The notes beneath the pieces were generated by a model. That model was not told the DNA's origin and did not search any database. It saw only the letters and a list, made by a program, of their open reading frames with translations. DNA of 16,685 bases from assembly GCA_947447385.1 (NCBI GenBank), contig CANFKN010000008.1:1-16685 (forward strand), written 5' to 3'. Positions within the stretch are counted from its first letter, which is position 1. Each line of letters begins with the position of its first letter. A program made the position numbers and the translations under genes. This document shows positions 14,987 through 16,685 of the stretch, piece by piece. This DNA comes from Microbacteriaceae bacterium. Its GTDB lineage: Bacteria > Actinomycetota > Actinomycetes > Actinomycetales > Microbacteriaceae.

Positions 14987-16627
14987 TTGAAAACAATCAT
15001 CATCGGTGGTGTCGCTGCCGGAATGTCAGCCGCCACTCGTCTGCGTCGACTTCGAGAAACTGACGCAATCACGGTTTATGAAATGGGCGAGCACGTTAGC
15101 TATGCCAACTGTGGCCTTCCCTACTTTGTAAGCGGCGTTATTTCGAATCGCGACGACTTGCTTTTGCAAACGCCAAAATCACTTTGGTCGAGATTTCGCA
15201 TCAACGTTCAGGTTCGCCACAAAGTCATCAGCATCAACCGCCAGGCGCAAACCGCCACTGTCGAAAACTTAGAAACCGGCGTGAGGTTCGAAGATAGCTA
15301 TGACAACCTAGTTCTTGCAACCGGCGCAACTCCGAACCGCAATCAAATCAACGGCATCGAACGAGCGCTGAGCCTTCGTGATGTTACTGATGTTGATGCT
15401 CTGAAGGCTCAGGTTGATTCGAACGGTGAAAAAACTGTTGTGATCATCGGCGGCGGTTTTGTTGGCATCGAGCTTGCCGAAAACCTGCGCAAAGCTGGGT
15501 TCGCAGTCACAGTTGTGCAGCGTTCGGCGACAATTCTTGCGGGCTTTGACCCTGAAATGGTTGAGCCAATTCAGGCACGGCTCGAGCTAAACGGCGTTCA
15601 ACTTCGCCTCGCATCCCGCGTGGTTGAAATCACGGCCGATGCAGTTCTTCTAGAAACCGGCGAGCAAATCGCTGCCGCAATAGTTATCGCAGCCGCAGGT
15701 GTCACGCCCGACAACAAGCTTGCCGTTGCCGCTGGTCTCGAACTGGGCGCAACGGGCGGCCTCGCTGTCGATGCCCAAATGCGCACCAGCGACCCTCGCA
15801 TTTTTGCCGCTGGTGACGCAGTTGAAAAAACCGCAGAGCTGGTTGAACAAGCAACTCTTATTCCTTTGGCCAACCTCGCGAACCGCCACGGCCGCCTAAT
15901 TGCTGATGCCATCGCGGGGCAGCAGGTTGCAGCGCACCCCAACATCGGCACAATCATCATCGGTGTCTTCGGCATGGCAGCAGCCATGACCGGCTTGAGC
16001 GAAAAAGCTGCAACTCGCTCTGGCATCGACTTCTCGGTGATTCACCTTCACCCGAGCAGTCATGCGGGCTATTACCCCGGCGCCAAACGCGTTGCAATGA
16101 AGGTAGTTTTTGAGTGTCAAACTGGCAAGCTTCTTGGTGCGCAAGCCGTGGGTGAAGATGGCGTTGACAAGCGCATTGACGTCATTGCAACCGCGATCTA
16201 TGCCGGGCTAAAAGTTGACGACCTAATGAACCTCGAGCTTGCCTATGCACCTCAGTTCGGCTCTGCCAAAGATGCCATCAACCAAGCCGGGTATGTTGGC
16301 AACAACGTTTTCGAAGGCAACACCCCAACCCTGCAGTGGCATGAACTGCCTGCCGAGCTAGCTGCTGGTGCAACCCTCGTTGACGTTCGCACGGCAAGTG
16401 AGTTCGCAGCTGCAGTGATTCCTGGCGCCATCAACATTCCCGTCGATGAGCTTCGCGAACGCATCACTGAACTCACTGGCAAAAACGTAATCGTGCACTG
16501 TCAGGTCGGGCAACGAGGGCACACAGCCACGCAGATTTTGCGCGGGCACGGCATGCCAGTTAAAAATCTCGACGGGGGGTTCCTCACCTGGCGATCAGGC
16601 CAAGATGCCCTCGAGCGAATCAAATAA
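14987..16627 (+). CDS. CoA-disulfide/persulfide reductase fused to rhodanese
   Basis: A 546-residue flavoprotein fusion. Residues 1-440 form a CoA-disulfide reductase-type FAD/NAD(P)H enzyme. It has the FAD motif GGVAAGMSAA (7-16), the single active-site Cys42 in SYANCGLPYF, the nucleotide motif GGGFVG (155-160), the second FAD motif FAAGD, and the family's Tyr-bearing HAGYYPGA and AYAPQFGSAKD. Residues about 450-546 form a rhodanese domain with DVRT and the loop CQVGQRG, active Cys505. Such fusions (Npsr/CoADR-Rhd) reduce CoA- or glutathione-type persulfides and polysulfides, releasing sulfide. Use of this substrate here is inferred. The start is TTG at 14987, because the dinucleotide fold begins at residue 3 and AAGAAAG sits 8 nt upstream; the next Met is inside the FAD motif. 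It is in an operon with the CstR-like repressor and continues into the next small gene after 33 bp. Confidence 0.93.
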   Translation: MKTIIIGGVAAGMSAATRLRRLRETDAITVYEMGEHVSYANCGLPYFVSGVISNRDDLLLQTPKSLWSRFRINVQVRHKVISINRQAQTATVENLETGVRFEDSYDNLVLATGATPNRNQINGIERALSLRDVTDVDALKAQVDSNGEKTVVIIGGGFVGIELAENLRKAGFAVTVVQRSATILAGFDPEMVEPIQARLELNGVQLRLASRVVEITADAVLLETGEQIAAAIVIAAAGVTPDNKLAVAAGLELGATGGLAVDAQMRTSDPRIFAAGDAVEKTAELVEQATLIPLANLANRHGRLIADAIAGQQVAAHPNIGTIIIGVFGMAAAMTGLSEKAATRSGIDFSVIHLHPSSHAGYYPGAKRVAMKVVFECQTGKLLGAQAVGEDGVDKRIDVIATAIYAGLKVDDLMNLELAYAPQFGSAKDAINQAGYVGNNVFEGNTPTLQWHELPAELAAGATLVDVRTASEFAAAVIPGAINIPVDELRERITELTGKNVIVHCQVGQRGHTATQILRGHGMPVKNLDGGFLTWRSGQDALERIK

Positions 16628-16660
16628 AAGCGCTAAAACCAAACAAGAAAGTGAAACAAT

Positions 16661-16685
16661 ATGTGCAGTGCAGTTAAGTGTCGCA
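16661..16685 (+). CDS. Small Cys-containing protein, 3' end missing
   Basis: An ATG at 16661 with AAGAAAGTG about 8 nt upstream opens a frame reading MCSAVKCR to the window edge. The pair of cysteines at residues 2 and 7 resembles the start of small actinobacterial proteins with several Cys (a CxxCGKTTW-type, presumably zinc-binding family), recalled from memory. Only eight codons are visible, so family and length are unproven. Spacing suggests it belongs to the sulfur operon. Confidence 0.5.

Overview
The window looks like chromosomal DNA from a Gram-positive actinobacterium, most likely a streamlined, medium-G+C member of the Microbacteriaceae (freshwater Luna/Rhodoluna-type lineages are a plausible home). 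The reasons are a moderate G+C content by eye, short intergenic gaps, GTG and TTG starts, a full-length actinobacterial-style HrpA, a secreted Ig-like plus OmpA-like protein of a kind common in these bacteria, and several promoters that appear to give leaderless mRNAs. The taxonomic call is an inference. I see no rRNA, tRNA, insertion sequence, phage gene or CRISPR array.

Layout. (1) 1-1668: two tandem, divergent pirin genes, the first cut by the window edge. (2) 1683-4845: a TetR-family repressor divergent from an MMPL/RND-type exporter. Two nearly identical 14-bp palindromes lie between them, 23 bp apart, and are probably the repressor's operators. (3) 4905-4943: a bidirectional terminator between the exporter and the convergent 6-phosphogluconate dehydrogenase gene gnd (minus strand, 4985-6430). 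(4) 6565-9462: a secreted Ig-like/OmpA-like protein with a strong terminator, then a 12-TM APC-superfamily permease whose key residues line up with those of the K+ importer KimA. (5) 9543-14204: an atypical short-chain dehydrogenase followed after 12 bp by the 1300-residue RNA helicase HrpA. (6) 14220 to the right edge: a sulfur-handling cluster. It holds a rhodanese lipoprotein on the minus strand. Divergent from it is a CsoR/RcnR-family regulator whose cysteine pattern fits a persulfide sensor (CstR type), followed by a CoA-disulfide/persulfide reductase fused to a rhodanese domain. Last comes the start of a small Cys-containing protein cut by the window edge.

The most notable unit is region 6. 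The regulator's likely operator is a CATACCC/GGGTATG inverted repeat filling the spacer between a good -35 and an extended -10, so the cluster appears wired as a persulfide-responsive, self-regulated regulon. It would have one rhodanese on the outer face of the membrane and a second inside the cell, fused to the reductase. Region 2 is a clear one-component-regulator/efflux pair. All twelve stop codons visible in the window are TAG (8) or TAA (4) and none is TGA, which is unexpected for an actinobacterium.
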